Below, in pieces: positions 55,367-63,918 of a stretch of DNA of 64,000 nucleotides. Position numbers and translations under genes: made by a program. The notes beneath the pieces are model-generated. The model worked only from the letters and a program-made list of their open reading frames with translations. It was not told the DNA's origin and made no database searches. The DNA is from Szabonella alba (GTDB lineage Bacteria > Pseudomonadota > Alphaproteobacteria > Rhodobacterales > Rhodobacteraceae): the NCBI RefSeq assembly GCF_016765775.1, contig NZ_JAESVN010000005.1, positions 264,636 to 328,635 on the forward strand, read 5' to 3'. Each line of letters begins with the position of its first letter. The stretch's first letter is position 1.

Positions 55367-56143
55367 TCAGGCGGCCTCCAGCGCCGCGACAATGGCGCCG
55401 AAATCGCTGGCCCGCAGACTGGCCCCGCCGACCAGTGCGCCATCGACATTGGGCAGGGCAAAAATCTCGGCGGCGTTCGACGGTTTCACCGATCCGCCGT
55501 AAAGCAGACGGATCGCGCGGCCCGTAGCGCCGAGAATGCCGAATTCCTTGGAAATATGGTTGCGGATGAAGCTGTGCACTTCGGCGATTTCTGTGGAAGA
55601 CGCTGTGAGCCCGGTGCCGATGGCCCAGACCGGTTCATAGGCAATGGCGAAATTCTCCGCCCGACAGCCGATATCCGAGTCGGATCTATAGCGCGTCAGC
55701 ACACGGTCCAGTTGTCCGGCCACAACTTCCAGCGCCCGGCCCGCTTCGCGTTCCGCGCGGGTCTCCCCGACGCACAGGATCACCGCAAGGCTATGGTCAT
55801 GCGCCGTCATCATCTTGGCGCGGATCATCTGATCGGTTTCCTGATGGTCCTGACGGCGTTCGGAATGGCCAAGGATCACCCAGTTTGCCCCGGCATCGCG
55901 CAGCATCTCGGCCGAGATATCGCCGGTATGGGCACCAGAAGGGGCGGCATGGCAATCCTGCCCGCCGACCTGCAGCGCAGAGCCCGCGGCCTTTTCGGCC
56001 ATGCGCGCCAGCAGCGTGGCAGGCGGGCAGATCAGCATTTCGCACTGCTTCGGGGCGGGATGGGCGGCGATCAGCGTCAGGATCTCATCCAGATCCTCGG
56101 ATGTGCCGTTCATCTTCCAGTTGCCTGCTGCAAGCTTGCGCAT
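55367..56143 (-). CDS. tpiA: Triosephosphate isomerase
   Basis: Interconverts DHAP and glyceraldehyde-3-phosphate. 258-residue TIM barrel with MRKLAAGNWKMNG (Lys), the catalytic His in WVILGHSERRQDH, Glu in AYEPVWAIGTG and the phosphate loop LLYGGSVKPSNAAEIF. Upstream GGGAGGAT gives a good RBS. First gene of a tpiA-P450 pair. Confidence 0.97.
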   Translation of the reverse strand: MRKLAAGNWKMNGTSEDLDEILTLIAAHPAPKQCEMLICPPATLLARMAEKAAGSALQVGGQDCHAAPSGAHTGDISAEMLRDAGANWVILGHSERRQDHQETDQMIRAKMMTAHDHSLAVILCVGETRAEREAGRALEVVAGQLDRVLTRYRSDSDIGCRAENFAIAYEPVWAIGTGLTASSTEIAEVHSFIRNHISKEFGILGATGRAIRLLYGGSVKPSNAAEIFALPNVDGALVGGASLRASDFGAIVAALEAA

Positions 56144-56211
56144 GGTCCATCCTCCCCTGTTTCTGTGGCGTCAGGGTGGGGCGGATAGGGAGCGATTGCA
56201 AGGGGCCGGGG

Positions 56212-56562
56212 TCAGGCGTCCTTGAACTTGATTGATTCGCCGCAGCCGCAGGCCTCGGACACATTGGGATTGCGGAAGCGGAAGCCCTGTTCCAGCAGCG
56301 AGGTCTCATAGTCGATCTCGGTGCCGATCAGGAACATCTGCGCCATCGGCGCGATCATCACCCGCGCGCCATCCTGTTCGACCGTCTCATCCATCGGGTT
56401 GATTTCGGTCACATAATCCATCGTGTATTCCATGCCCGCACAGCCGCCCTTCTTGACGCCGATGCGCAGGCCTTTCGAGGCCTGCCGTTCCATCAGGCGG
56501 GCAATCTGGCGTGCTGCTGCGGGGGTCATGGTGACGGCGGCCTTGCCGGGAATGGCGAACAT
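56212..56562 (-). CDS. A-type iron-sulfur cluster carrier (ErpA/IscA family)
   Basis: 116-residue carrier that passes Fe-S clusters to apo-enzymes. The three ligand cysteines are in KKGGCAGMEYT and EACGCGESIKF near the C-terminus. ErpA and SufA/IscA cannot be told apart reliably here. It is monocistronic, 68 bases from tpiA, on the same strand. Confidence 0.92.
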   Translation of the reverse strand: MFAIPGKAAVTMTPAAARQIARLMERQASKGLRIGVKKGGCAGMEYTMDYVTEINPMDETVEQDGARVMIAPMAQMFLIGTEIDYETSLLEQGFRFRNPNVSEACGCGESIKFKDA

Positions 56563-56588
56563 GGGGGCTCTCCTGCTTTGTCCACAAT

Positions 56589-57386
56589 TTAAGGGTTGGG
56601 AAGGGAAATTCCAAGCGGTGCCAGCAACAGAACCGTCAGATGCGCCGCTGCGATGGCCCAGCCGAACGAGGCCAGCGTGCCGATGATGACATATTCGCTG
56701 ACCGCCCGGTCATTGCCGACCGTGCCGAAGCGCAGCACCGATTTCGCCGCGATCAGGAAACCGATGCCCGCTGGTTGCCCGGTCAGCACCAGCAGGAAGA
56801 TCAGCCCGCGTTCCAGCAGACCGATGGCCTGCCCGGCATTCAGCAGCCCTTCGGACGGGCGGGGCATATCGCCCGGCGGGCGGTCCTGCGCCAGCCGCGA
56901 CAGATCGGCCGACCATGGCGCCATCAGAAAGCCAACGGCAAAGCCGCCCGCCCGTGTGGCAAGGATCAGCCCCGCCAGCAGCGCCATAAGGCCCGGCAGC
57001 AGCGTCAGGTCTGGCAGGAAAGCGGGCGGCGACTGCCCCCAGAGCCCGGCGGCGTAAAGCCCCGGCACGGCCAGTGCGACGACCGCCAGCGTCAGCAGAT
57101 GCAGCGCCTGATCGGCCAGAAAGACCGAAAGCGGCCCCGCCCCGAACCGATGGGCATGGCGGGGGGCAAGATGGGTGCGGATCAGATCAATCAGCAGATG
57201 CAGCACCGCCAGCGCCAGAAGCGCCGGATGCAGACTGCCCGTCGTGACGATCGCCGTGACCAGCACGATCACCCCATGGGCCAGCATCGGCACGCTGCGA
57301 TGCTTGGCTGCAACCATGGCGCGGGTCTGAAAGATGAAATCGGCAAGGACATGCGCCAGAAGCAGGGCGGCAAAGGTCTCGGTCAT
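56589..57386 (-). CDS. DUF3307 membrane protein
   Basis: 265-residue membrane protein. N-terminal FAALLLAHVLADFIFQTRAMVAAKHRS, LAHGVIVLVTAIVTT and LLALAVLHLLIDLIRTHL match the DUF3307 domain; three or more further helices follow (about 75-95, 110-145, 180-210, 235-258). Histidines and aspartates in the first helices (AHVLADFIFQ, HLLIDLIR) look like a metal site within the membrane. Function unknown. Its start overlaps the SatD stop by 4 bases, and such pairs recur in bacteria. Confidence 0.85.
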   Translation of the reverse strand: MTETFAALLLAHVLADFIFQTRAMVAAKHRSVPMLAHGVIVLVTAIVTTGSLHPALLALAVLHLLIDLIRTHLAPRHAHRFGAGPLSVFLADQALHLLTLAVVALAVPGLYAAGLWGQSPPAFLPDLTLLPGLMALLAGLILATRAGGFAVGFLMAPWSADLSRLAQDRPPGDMPRPSEGLLNAGQAIGLLERGLIFLLVLTGQPAGIGFLIAAKSVLRFGTVGNDRAVSEYVIIGTLASFGWAIAAAHLTVLLLAPLGISLPNP

Positions 57387-58060
57387 CGGGCGTGCTCCGT
57401 CTGGGAGTGAGAGTGGAAACTGTCCGCCCAGAGGTCGAGTGCCTGACGGATGGTCTGGAATCCTGCAGCGGTAAGGCGGGCATTGACGGCTTGCGTCGAA
57501 ACGCCAAGCCGTTCGGCGATATCGGATTGAGTCGCGACGGCGGGGGACAGCGCGAATGAAACGGCATTTGCCTGTTCCACGCTCCACCGCGTCGCGCGTT
57601 CGGCGATCAGCAGGCAGGTTGCCCTGTGCAGCGGCGTGACGCCCGCGCCCGAGACTGACAGCCAATGGCCGCGCGGCATCTCGTCCAGTGCGCGCCCGGA
57701 ATGGATAAAGGCCGTGCCGCGCGCATCCGACAGATCGGTGGTTCCGGCAAAGGCAATGTCGCCGATGCCGATGGAAATGCGGGTGGCAAGGGTGTCTTCG
57801 CTGGTCCGCAAGCAGGCGAAAAGATAAAGTGCCGCCGTCAGAACACGCTCAGGGCTGTACAGGATCGCGTGCCAGCCATCGCCCCGGAACCGGGTGAAGC
57901 GGGAGGGCTGATGCGGCTCCCAGGGCCAGCCTTCGATTTGCTCGAAAAGCGATTCCAGATTTTCGAATGTGCGCTCGACTTCCCGATCAGACGCGCCGGT
58001 CGCGCGGATCAGATCGCCCGTCAGGACGCATCGGGGCTGGAACGGGTCATGCTTTGACAT
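57383..58060 (-). CDS. SatD family protein with C-terminal helix-turn-helix
   Basis: 225 residues. The N-terminal 150 resemble SatD (VLTGDLIRATGASD, FTRFRGDGWHAILYSPERVL, TRISIGIGDI, AFIHSGRALDEMPRG), reminiscent of nucleotidyl-cyclase-like folds. The end is an HTH (SDIAERLGVSTQAVNARLTAAG), giving a likely one-component sensor-regulator. The DUF3307 gene follows with an ATGA overlap. Repeats upstream of its start probably form its own operator. Confidence 0.82.
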   Translation of the reverse strand: MSKHDPFQPRCVLTGDLIRATGASDREVERTFENLESLFEQIEGWPWEPHQPSRFTRFRGDGWHAILYSPERVLTAALYLFACLRTSEDTLATRISIGIGDIAFAGTTDLSDARGTAFIHSGRALDEMPRGHWLSVSGAGVTPLHRATCLLIAERATRWSVEQANAVSFALSPAVATQSDIAERLGVSTQAVNARLTAAGFQTIRQALDLWADSFHSHSQTEHAR

Positions 58061-58090
58061 GCGGCAAGCCTAACAGATGGCTGCTGCCAA

Positions 58091-58137
58091 TCAATCCCTA
58101 AGGGTTGAATCCCTGATTTCAATGCCTGAGGGTTGAT
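58091..58137. promoter_or_regulatory. Repeated operator-like sites upstream of the SatD-type gene
   Basis: AGGGTTGA occurs at 58101-58108 and again at 58129-58136, 28 bases apart, and a near-inverted copy, TCAATCCCT, abuts the first at 58091-58099. CCCTAAGGG is a perfect palindrome at its centre. Position (31-77 bases before the start) and symmetry suit binding by the SatD-type HTH protein. Confidence 0.5.
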
Positions 58138-58163
58138 CCTGGATGCGGGGCAGGGTCACAGGA

Positions 58164-58210
58164 AGCCGCAGGCCGCAGGCCGCAGGTTTCAGGCCGCAGG
58201 TTTCAGGCCC
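58164..58210. repeat. Short GCAGGCC/GCAGGTTTCAG repeats
   Basis: Three tandem units of GCAGGCC followed by two of GCAGGTTTCAGGCC in the 115 bases between the operator region and sufT. The array has no coding potential I would trust. Confidence 0.6.
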
Positions 58211-58255
58211 ATGGGGTCCCGGTCTGCAGGCCTTCATAAGGCGCAGGCCTCTGGC

Positions 58256-58618
58256 CTACATGAAACCCAGTTCCAGCCGCGCCTCATCCGACATCATGTC
58301 CATGCCCCAAGGGGGTTCGAAGGTCATGCCGACATTGACCTGCTTGATGCCCGCAAGCGGTTCTACCGCATCGGCAACCCAGCCCGGCATCTCACCGGCG
58401 ACAGGGCAGCCCGGGGCGGTCAGGGTCATCATGATCTCGACCTCATTCTCGGGCGAAATCTCGATCGTGTAGACAAGACCCAGATCGTAGATATTCACCG
58501 GGATCTCGGGGTCGAACACGGTGCGGCAGGCCTCCACGATCTGATCGTAAAGCGGGTGGTCGGTGGTGGAGGGCTTGATGAGGGGCGTACCCTCAATCCG
58601 GTCCTGCGGCTGGTTCAT
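58256..58618 (-). CDS. SufT-like MIP18/DUF59 family Fe-S assembly protein
   Basis: 120 residues. The DUF59 core is clear: YDQIVEACRTVFDPEIPVNIYDLGLVY, then MTLTAPGCPVAGEMPGWV with the conserved cysteine, and FEPPWGMDMMSDEARLELG. It helps Fe-S maturation. The rest of the SUF operon is not in this window, so it stands alone beside ssb, on the same strand. Confidence 0.9.
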   Translation of the reverse strand: MNQPQDRIEGTPLIKPSTTDHPLYDQIVEACRTVFDPEIPVNIYDLGLVYTIEISPENEVEIMMTLTAPGCPVAGEMPGWVADAVEPLAGIKQVNVGMTFEPPWGMDMMSDEARLELGFM

Positions 58619-58766
58619 CGCGGCCTCACATTCTATTCCGACTGATTATATAGGAAAACGCGCGCCCTGCGTCCAGTGCGCGCATTCTGTTGATTTCGAT
58701 TGTTCCATTCTAGCTGCTGGCCGTCCGGCCGGCCTACCGGGGTCATCCACCCGGCAAGGCGCAGAC

Positions 58767-59270
58767 TCAGAACGGAATCTCGTCATCCATATCCGGGCGT
58801 CCGCCCGAGGGCGCGCCGCCACCCGAGGACCGGCCTCCGCCGCCGCCGCCGCCCTCATATCCGCCGCGATCATCATAACCGCCGCCACCTCCCGAACTGC
58901 CCCCCGATCCACCACCGTCACGCCCGCCCAGCAGGGTCAGTTCGCCCCGGAACTGGCGCAGTACGATTTCGGTCGTGTAGCGGTCCGCGCCCGACTGGTC
59001 CTGCCATTTGCGGGTTTCCAGCTGCCCCTCGATATAGACGGTCGAGCCTTTGCGCAGATATTGCTCGGCGATCCTGCCCAATGCCTCATTGAAGATCGCG
59101 ACCGAGTGCCATTCGGTGCGCTCCCGCCGTTCGCCGCTGGCCTTGTCGCGCCAGTTTTCCGAGGTGGCAATGCGCAGGTTCACGACCTTGCCGCCATTGG
59201 GAAAGCTGCGCACTTCCGGGTCGCGCCCGAGATTGCCGATGAGGATGACCTTGTTGACCGATCCCGCCAT
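58767..59270 (-). CDS. ssb: Single-stranded DNA-binding protein
   Basis: 167 residues. OB-fold (about 1-110: [72 protein letters not shown]), a glycine/serine-rich linker (about 118-155) and the acidic protein-docking tip [11 protein letters not shown] chosen at [10 protein letters not shown]; the frame stays open upstream into spacer. The gap to the transglycosylase gene (59271-59545) holds divergent promoters. Confidence 0.97.
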   Translation of the reverse strand: MAGSVNKVILIGNLGRDPEVRSFPNGGKVVNLRIATSENWRDKASGERRERTEWHSVAIFNEALGRIAEQYLRKGSTVYIEGQLETRKWQDQSGADRYTTEIVLRQFRGELTLLGGRDGGGSGGSSGGGGGYDDRGGYEGGGGGGGRSSGGGAPSGGRPDMDDEIPF

Positions 59271-59545
59271 TATTCCCCCTGTTTTGTCAGCTTTCAGTTC
59301 GCCCGCGCCCGGCGATCCGGGGGCGGTCGCCCTCCCTGATACCGGGAACGCAGTTAACAAAGCCTATATCCCCGTGAACCGGGGCGCGCAACCACGCGTC
59401 CCGGTTCACGGGGGGCAGGATTGGCGGTCTGCCGCTGCCTGCCCGCTGCCTGCCCGGGGCAGGCCGGAGCCCGCAGATCGGAAATGCTGGCCTTGCGCTG
59501 CCGAATCGATATAGTGCGCCGGGTGAAACGAGGTGCGGGTGGTTC

Positions 59546-60157
59546 ATGCGGCGCGTGACGGGTCTGGCGATGGTTTTTGGGCTTCTTGTGGCGGCGGTGC
59601 CGGTTGCGATGCCCGGCGTGGCTTCTGCCGAGCCGCTGGTTCTGGGCGGGGCGAAATCGCGCAATGCGATGTTCCGCAGCCAGACGAAACTGCTCGATTC
59701 CCGGCTGTCGCGGCAATATGCGGCCTCGGTGCGGCTGCAGCCCAAGGCACCCGATGCAAAATCCGAGACGGTTGCGCGGTTCCGGGGCAGCTATAAGGGC
59801 GAATATCTGGACATCGCGAAAGGGGCGGCGCGCAAACATGCGGTTCCCGAGGATCTGTTCCTGCGCCTGGTCCAGCAGGAATCAGGCTGGAACCCCGGTG
59901 CGGTGTCGCACAAGGGGGCCACGGGTCTGGCGCAGCTGATGCCTGATACGGCGCGTCTGCTGCGGGTCAAGATCGACGATCCGCATCAGAATCTGGAAGG
60001 CGGCGCGCGCTATCTGCGCATGATGTATGACCGCTTCGGAAGCTGGCGACTGGCGCTTGCCGCCTATAATGCCGGGCCTGCGGCGGTAGAAAAGCATTCC
60101 GGCATCCCGCCCTATGCCGAAACCAAGAATTACGTGAAGGTCGTTCTGGGCAGTTGA
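59546..60157 (+). CDS. Lytic transglycosylase (SLT domain)
   Basis: 203-residue secreted muramidase-like enzyme. Signal peptide residues 1-28 ([21 protein letters not shown], cut near ASA). The SLT domain (about 90-200) has [30 protein letters not shown] with the catalytic glutamate in [35 protein letters not shown] and [12 protein letters not shown]. It cuts peptidoglycan with formation of 1,6-anhydromuramic ends. Short for the family, resembling stand-alone SLT proteins. Confidence 0.93.
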   Translation: MRRVTGLAMVFGLLVAAVPVAMPGVASAEPLVLGGAKSRNAMFRSQTKLLDSRLSRQYAASVRLQPKAPDAKSETVARFRGSYKGEYLDIAKGAARKHAVPEDLFLRLVQQESGWNPGAVSHKGATGLAQLMPDTARLLRVKIDDPHQNLEGGARYLRMMYDRFGSWRLALAAYNAGPAAVEKHSGIPPYAETKNYVKVVLGS

Positions 60158-60186
60158 GCCTTGGGGGCCTGCCGCCATGCGGATGC

Positions 60187-60214
60187 AAAAAAGGGGGCCG
60201 CACGGCCCCCTTTT
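60187..60214. terminator. Bidirectional intrinsic terminator
   Basis: GGGGGCCG-CA-CGGCCCCC stem flanked by A6 and T4 between the convergent transglycosylase and serS genes. Confidence 0.9.
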
Positions 60215-60258
60215 CCAATACCGGCCCGTTTCCTGTTCCGGCCCGTCGATGCGTTTTG

Positions 60259-61554
60259 TCAGACCAGCGCACCATCCGCCGCGATGCGTGTCTTGCCGCC
60301 CAGATAGGGGTGCAGCGCTTCGGGCAGATCGACCGAGCCATCCTCGTGCTGGCCGTTTTCCAGCACCGCGATCAGCGTGCGGCCCACGGCCAGCCCCGAC
60401 CCGTTCAGCGTATGAACGAATTCGGGCTTGCCCCCGGCCTCAGGCCGGTAGCGGGCATTCATCCGCCGGGCCTGAAAATCGCCGCAGACAGAAACCGAAC
60501 TGATCTCACGATAGGTATTCTGGCCGGGCAGCCAGACCTCCAGATCATGCGTCTTGGTCGCACCGAAGCCCATATCGCCGGTGCACAGCACCATCACGCG
60601 ATACGGAAGGCCCAGTTTCTGCAGAATCGCCTCGGCGCAGCCGGTCATGCGGTCATGTTCCGCAAGGCTGGTCTCGGGCGTGGTAATCGACACCATCTCG
60701 ACCTTTTCGAACTGGTGCTGGCGCAGCATCCCCGATGTATCCTTGCCCGCCGATCCGGCCTCGGACCGGAAACACTGGGTCAGGGCGGTCATGCGCAGGG
60801 GCAGTTGTGCGGCCTCAAGCGTTTCACCCGCGACCGTATTGGTCAGCGTCACCTCGGAGGTCGGCACCAGCCACCAGCCATTCGTCGTCTGATAGCTGTC
60901 TTCGGCGAATTTCGGCAATTGGTTGGTGCCATACATCGCCTCGGATTTCACCAGAACCGGGGTCCATGTCTCGGTCAGCCCATGTTCGGAAACATGCGTG
61001 TCCAGCATGAACTGCCCCAGCGCGCGGTGAACGCGCAGCACCGCGCCGCGCAACAGCACGAAACGCGATCCTGACAGCTTGGCGGCGGTCGCGAAATCCA
61101 TGCCCGGCATCGCACCCGCGATCTGGAAATGCTCCAGCGGGCGGAAAGCAAAGTCGCGCGGGGTTCCCCAGCGGCGCAGTTCCACATTTCCCGTTTCATC
61201 CGCGCCTTCGGGCACTTCCGGCAGCGGCGCATTGGGAAGCGCTTCCAGCAATTCGCGCAGCCGCGCATCCTCGGCCGCCGCTTCCTCATTCAAGAGCGCG
61301 ATCTCGGCCTTTTTCTCGGCGACAAGCCCGCGGAGGCGGTTGAACTCCTCGTCATTGCCGGCGGCCTTGGCGGCCCCGACATCGCGCGAGGCGGCATTCT
61401 GCGCCGCTGTCGCGGTTTCGGCGGCAAGGATCTTCGCGCGGCGTGCGGCGTCGATGGCCAGGATCTCGGATGACAGCGGGGCCAGACCGCGACGGGACAG
61501 GGCCGCATCAAAAGCGGCGGGGTTTTCGCGGATTGCGCGGATATCGTGCATCAT
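60259..61554 (-). CDS. serS: Serine--tRNA ligase
   Basis: 431 residues. N-terminal coiled-coil arm (about 25-110: [24 protein letters not shown].., [22 protein letters not shown]) for tRNA-Ser, then the class II core with motif 2 ([29 protein letters not shown]), [15 protein letters not shown], and motif 3 ([18 protein letters not shown]). ATG at 61554 or the next codon. Confidence 0.97.
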   Translation of the reverse strand: MMHDIRAIRENPAAFDAALSRRGLAPLSSEILAIDAARRAKILAAETATAAQNAASRDVGAAKAAGNDEEFNRLRGLVAEKKAEIALLNEEAAAEDARLRELLEALPNAPLPEVPEGADETGNVELRRWGTPRDFAFRPLEHFQIAGAMPGMDFATAAKLSGSRFVLLRGAVLRVHRALGQFMLDTHVSEHGLTETWTPVLVKSEAMYGTNQLPKFAEDSYQTTNGWWLVPTSEVTLTNTVAGETLEAAQLPLRMTALTQCFRSEAGSAGKDTSGMLRQHQFEKVEMVSITTPETSLAEHDRMTGCAEAILQKLGLPYRVMVLCTGDMGFGATKTHDLEVWLPGQNTYREISSVSVCGDFQARRMNARYRPEAGGKPEFVHTLNGSGLAVGRTLIAVLENGQHEDGSVDLPEALHPYLGGKTRIAADGALV

Positions 61555-61701
61555 GGCCTCCTGATCTGGGTGCCCCGATATGCCCCATCATCCGCCCAAG
61601 GGAAAGTGGGCACGCAGTGGGGCCGGGTTTCAGCCGCGCAGAACGGGGGCAGGGTCGTCTTCTGTTCCGGCCCTTACGCCTGCCGCAGGGTCAAAACGCG
61701 G

Positions 61702-62496
61702 TCAGCCCTGATCCTTCCAGTCGGGATCGCGCTTTTCCAGAAAGGCGCGGATCCCCTCATCCGTGTCACGCCAGAGCATGTTTTCCACCATCACCGCGCC
61801 GGCATGGGCATAGGCGCGGTCCAGCGGCAGGCCCATCTGGTCATAGAAACCGCGCTTGCCGGTCCGTACCGCCGCGCCCAGCTTGGCCGCCACAGTGTCG
61901 GCCAGTGCAGCCGTCTCATCCTCCAGTGCCTCGGGCGGGACCACGCGGTTGATCAGCCCGATTTCCGCCGCACGGGCCGCCGGGATAAAGGCGCCGGTGG
62001 TCAGCATCTCGAAGGCCAGTTTGGCGGGCACATTGCGCGTCAGCGCCACCATGGGGGTGGAACAGAACAATCCGATATTGACGCCGTTCACGCCGAACCG
62101 TGTTCCTTCGGCCGCCACGGCCATGTCGCAGGAGGCAACAAGCTGGCACCCTGCGGCGGTCGCGATGCCATGGACCTGCGCGATGACGGGCTGGGGCAGG
62201 GTGACGATGGCCTGCATCACATCGGCACAGCGGTCGAACAGATCCTTGAACGCCGCCGCCCCGCCATCCGCTGCCTGCCGGGCGGCCTGCATCTCTTTCA
62301 GGTCATGGCCCGCGCAGAAACAGCGCCCCGCCCCTTTCAGCACCACGACGCGGATCTGCGCATCCGCATGCAGCCGGGCCAGTTCATTGGCCATGGCCTC
62401 CAGCATGGCATCGGACAGCGCATTCAGGCTGTCGGGGGTGTTCAGTGTCAGATGCGCCACAGCGCCCCGGTCCTCACGCAAAAGCATTGCGGTCAT
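61702..62496 (-). CDS. Enoyl-CoA hydratase/isomerase family protein, ECHDC3-like
   Basis: 264 residues with the crotonase fold: oxyanion-hole segments GAGRCFCAGHDLKEM and HGIATAAGCQLVASCDMAVAAEGTRFGV. The VNIGLFCSTPMVALTRNVP segment is typical of the ECHDC3 group. Both glutamates used by classical enoyl-CoA hydratase are replaced: the GCEL glutamate by Gln (GCQL) and the QPE glutamate by Gly (VNG). So hydratase activity is doubtful. ATG chosen at MTAMLLREDRGAVAHLTLN. Divergent from the PaaI-type gene, 77 bases away. Confidence 0.87.
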   Translation of the reverse strand: MTAMLLREDRGAVAHLTLNTPDSLNALSDAMLEAMANELARLHADAQIRVVVLKGAGRCFCAGHDLKEMQAARQAADGGAAAFKDLFDRCADVMQAIVTLPQPVIAQVHGIATAAGCQLVASCDMAVAAEGTRFGVNGVNIGLFCSTPMVALTRNVPAKLAFEMLTTGAFIPAARAAEIGLINRVVPPEALEDETAALADTVAAKLGAAVRTGKRGFYDQMGLPLDRAYAHAGAVMVENMLWRDTDEGIRAFLEKRDPDWKDQG

Positions 62497-62573
62497 GGCA
62501 GTCTTCCTTACCCTGTCGGCGGATTGCTCCGGACCATCTGGCCGGGGTGCAGGATGGATTGCAAGGGGGCCGC

Positions 62574-63008
62574 ATGGACCGGATCGCCAGCCCGATGATG
62601 GACTGCGCTGCGCTGACCGAATTCCTGCAGCGGGAATTCGCGCAGGTGGCCGATGATTTCGAGGTTCTGGCCGTGACCGCGACCGGGGTCGATATCCGGC
62701 TGCGCGTGGCAGGGCGTCATCTGCGGCCGGGGGGGACGGTTTCGGGGCCCGCGATGTTCGCGCTGGCCGACGTCGCGCTCTATCTGGCAATCCTGTCGCG
62801 GATCGGGCCGGTGGCGCTGGCCGTGACCACGAATTGCGCCATCGACTTCATGCGCCGCCCTGCCGCCGGGCGCGACCTGATCGCCGAGGCGCGGTTGCTG
62901 AAACTGGGGCGCGTGCTGGCGGTCGGCGATGCGCTGATCCGCAGCGAGGGCGAGGACGCCCCGGTCGCGCGCGCGGGACTGACCTATTCGATCCCGCCCG
63001 GGGCGTGA
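62574..63008 (+). CDS. PaaI-family hotdog thioesterase
   Basis: 144 residues. Hotdog fold with RPGGTVSGPAMFALADVALYLAILSRIGPVALAVTTNCAID, FMRRPAAGRDLIAEARLLKLGRVLAVGDALIRS. The conserved acidic residue of PaaI (A(L/F)AD) is in FALADVALY. Likely hydrolyses acyl-CoA. CAAGGGGG precedes ATG; divergent from the ECHDC3-like gene. Confidence 0.87.
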   Translation: MDRIASPMMDCAALTEFLQREFAQVADDFEVLAVTATGVDIRLRVAGRHLRPGGTVSGPAMFALADVALYLAILSRIGPVALAVTTNCAIDFMRRPAAGRDLIAEARLLKLGRVLAVGDALIRSEGEDAPVARAGLTYSIPPGA

Positions 63009-63049
63009 CCCTGTAGATAGGCCCGCCCGCGGCGTGACCCTATAGATGG
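63002..63049. repeat. Imperfect 19-base direct repeat
   Basis: GGCGTGACCCTGTAGATAG (63002-63020) and GGCGTGACCCTATAGATGG (63031-63049) differ at two positions and are 29 bases apart. The first overlaps the end of the thioesterase gene, so the second looks like a duplication of its 3' end. Confidence 0.6.
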
Positions 63050-63129
63050 GATAGTCCGGGGACGCGGTGCCAAGGGATCGGCAAAACCCGGCAGCGGCGG
63101 CAGGGCAGGGGGCTGCCCCGCGCGCGCCT

Positions 63130-63495
63130 TCAGTCCTTGTTGCGCGTGAAGGTTCCCTCGATCTGCGCACCACTTTCGATCGAAAGAGTCTTATAGGTGA
63201 TCTCGGCCGTGACCTGTGCCGCCGAACGCAAGGTCAGCCCCGTTGTCTCTATCCGGCCATTGAGCCGTCCGCGCAGATCTACGGTTTCGGCAGTGACCTT
63301 GCCCTTGACCACGCCTTCATGACTCAGCAGCAGCGTCCCGGCAGTGATCGAACCGTCCACCTCGCCCATCACCTCGACCGCGCCGGTGCAACTGATATCG
63401 CCGGTGATCCGCAGATCAGCCGCAAGAACGGATTTCCCCGCATTGGCCCGGGGCCGGGCGGCGGTGCTGTCATCGGGCTTGGGGGCGGTGGTCAT
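63130..63495 (-). CDS. Bactofilin (polymer-forming cytoskeletal protein)
   Basis: 121 residues. A right-handed beta-helix of regularly spaced turns: LAADLRITGDISCTGAVEVMGEVDGSITAGTLLLSHEGVVKGKVTAETVDLRGRLNGRI (about residues 24-84), ending in a polar tail. Bactofilins form membrane-attached filaments that place cell-wall enzymes. The GAGGA ribosome-binding site supports the ATG at 63495. A linked M23 peptidase gene, common beside bactofilins, is not visible here. Confidence 0.92.
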   Translation of the reverse strand: MTTAPKPDDSTAARPRANAGKSVLAADLRITGDISCTGAVEVMGEVDGSITAGTLLLSHEGVVKGKVTAETVDLRGRLNGRIETTGLTLRSAAQVTAEITYKTLSIESGAQIEGTFTRNKD

Positions 63496-63883
63496 GGGAG
63501 GATCCTCATTCTGGGGCGACACGATACGAAAGACGCGCGGAAAGCTTTGGGTCGCGCGGGCGGGGCGGCATCATGCCGGTGGAACAGGCCGATAGAAGGC
63601 CGACAGCCGCAGATGGGTCAAGTGGACAGTTGCCGCGATGACCGGATTCCCGCCGAAAGACCGGGATTCGGCCCGATTTGTCGATATCCGCCCGCAAAGC
63701 GCATGAGATTCGCCGGTGATTCCCCGGGTCTGGTCCTGTGAGCGGCACGATTCGTAGCGCCCGTCCTGCCTGCGGCCCCAAAATGCCGCCTTCATGGTCG
63801 CCCCCATCCGGCGCAAACCCCAAGGAACAAAGGGCCGGGCGACAGGGAGGGGAAAAAAATCGCCGGACGGGCACTTTTTCTGC
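63496..63883. other. 388-base stretch without a supported gene
   Basis: Reading frames cross this stretch on both strands but their products look like random GC-rich sequence, with no RBS or motif. It holds the bactofilin promoter near its left end and probably upstream activating DNA for the strong promoter on its right. I see no repeat or hairpin worth naming. Confidence 0.5.
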
Positions 63884-63912
63884 TTGCAGGTTTTTTGTTG
63901 TGGGCCTAGATA
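63884..63912 (+). promoter_or_regulatory. Strong promoter, probably of an rRNA operon
   Basis: TTGCAG and TAGATA lie 17 bases apart, with a T-rich spacer and an A/T-rich upstream patch (AAAAAAA, TTTTT) that could act as an UP-like element. The sequence around it, GGGCCTAGATACCGCCTCACCG, is what I associate with rrn promoters of Rhodobacterales. No coding start follows before the window ends. Confidence 0.6.
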
Positions 63913-63918
63913 CCGCCT

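Noticed and set aside
58164..58210. CRISPR-like short array
   Set aside because: Units are only 7 to 14 bases with no spacers of constant length; it is a simple sequence repeat. No CRISPR array was seen anywhere in the window.
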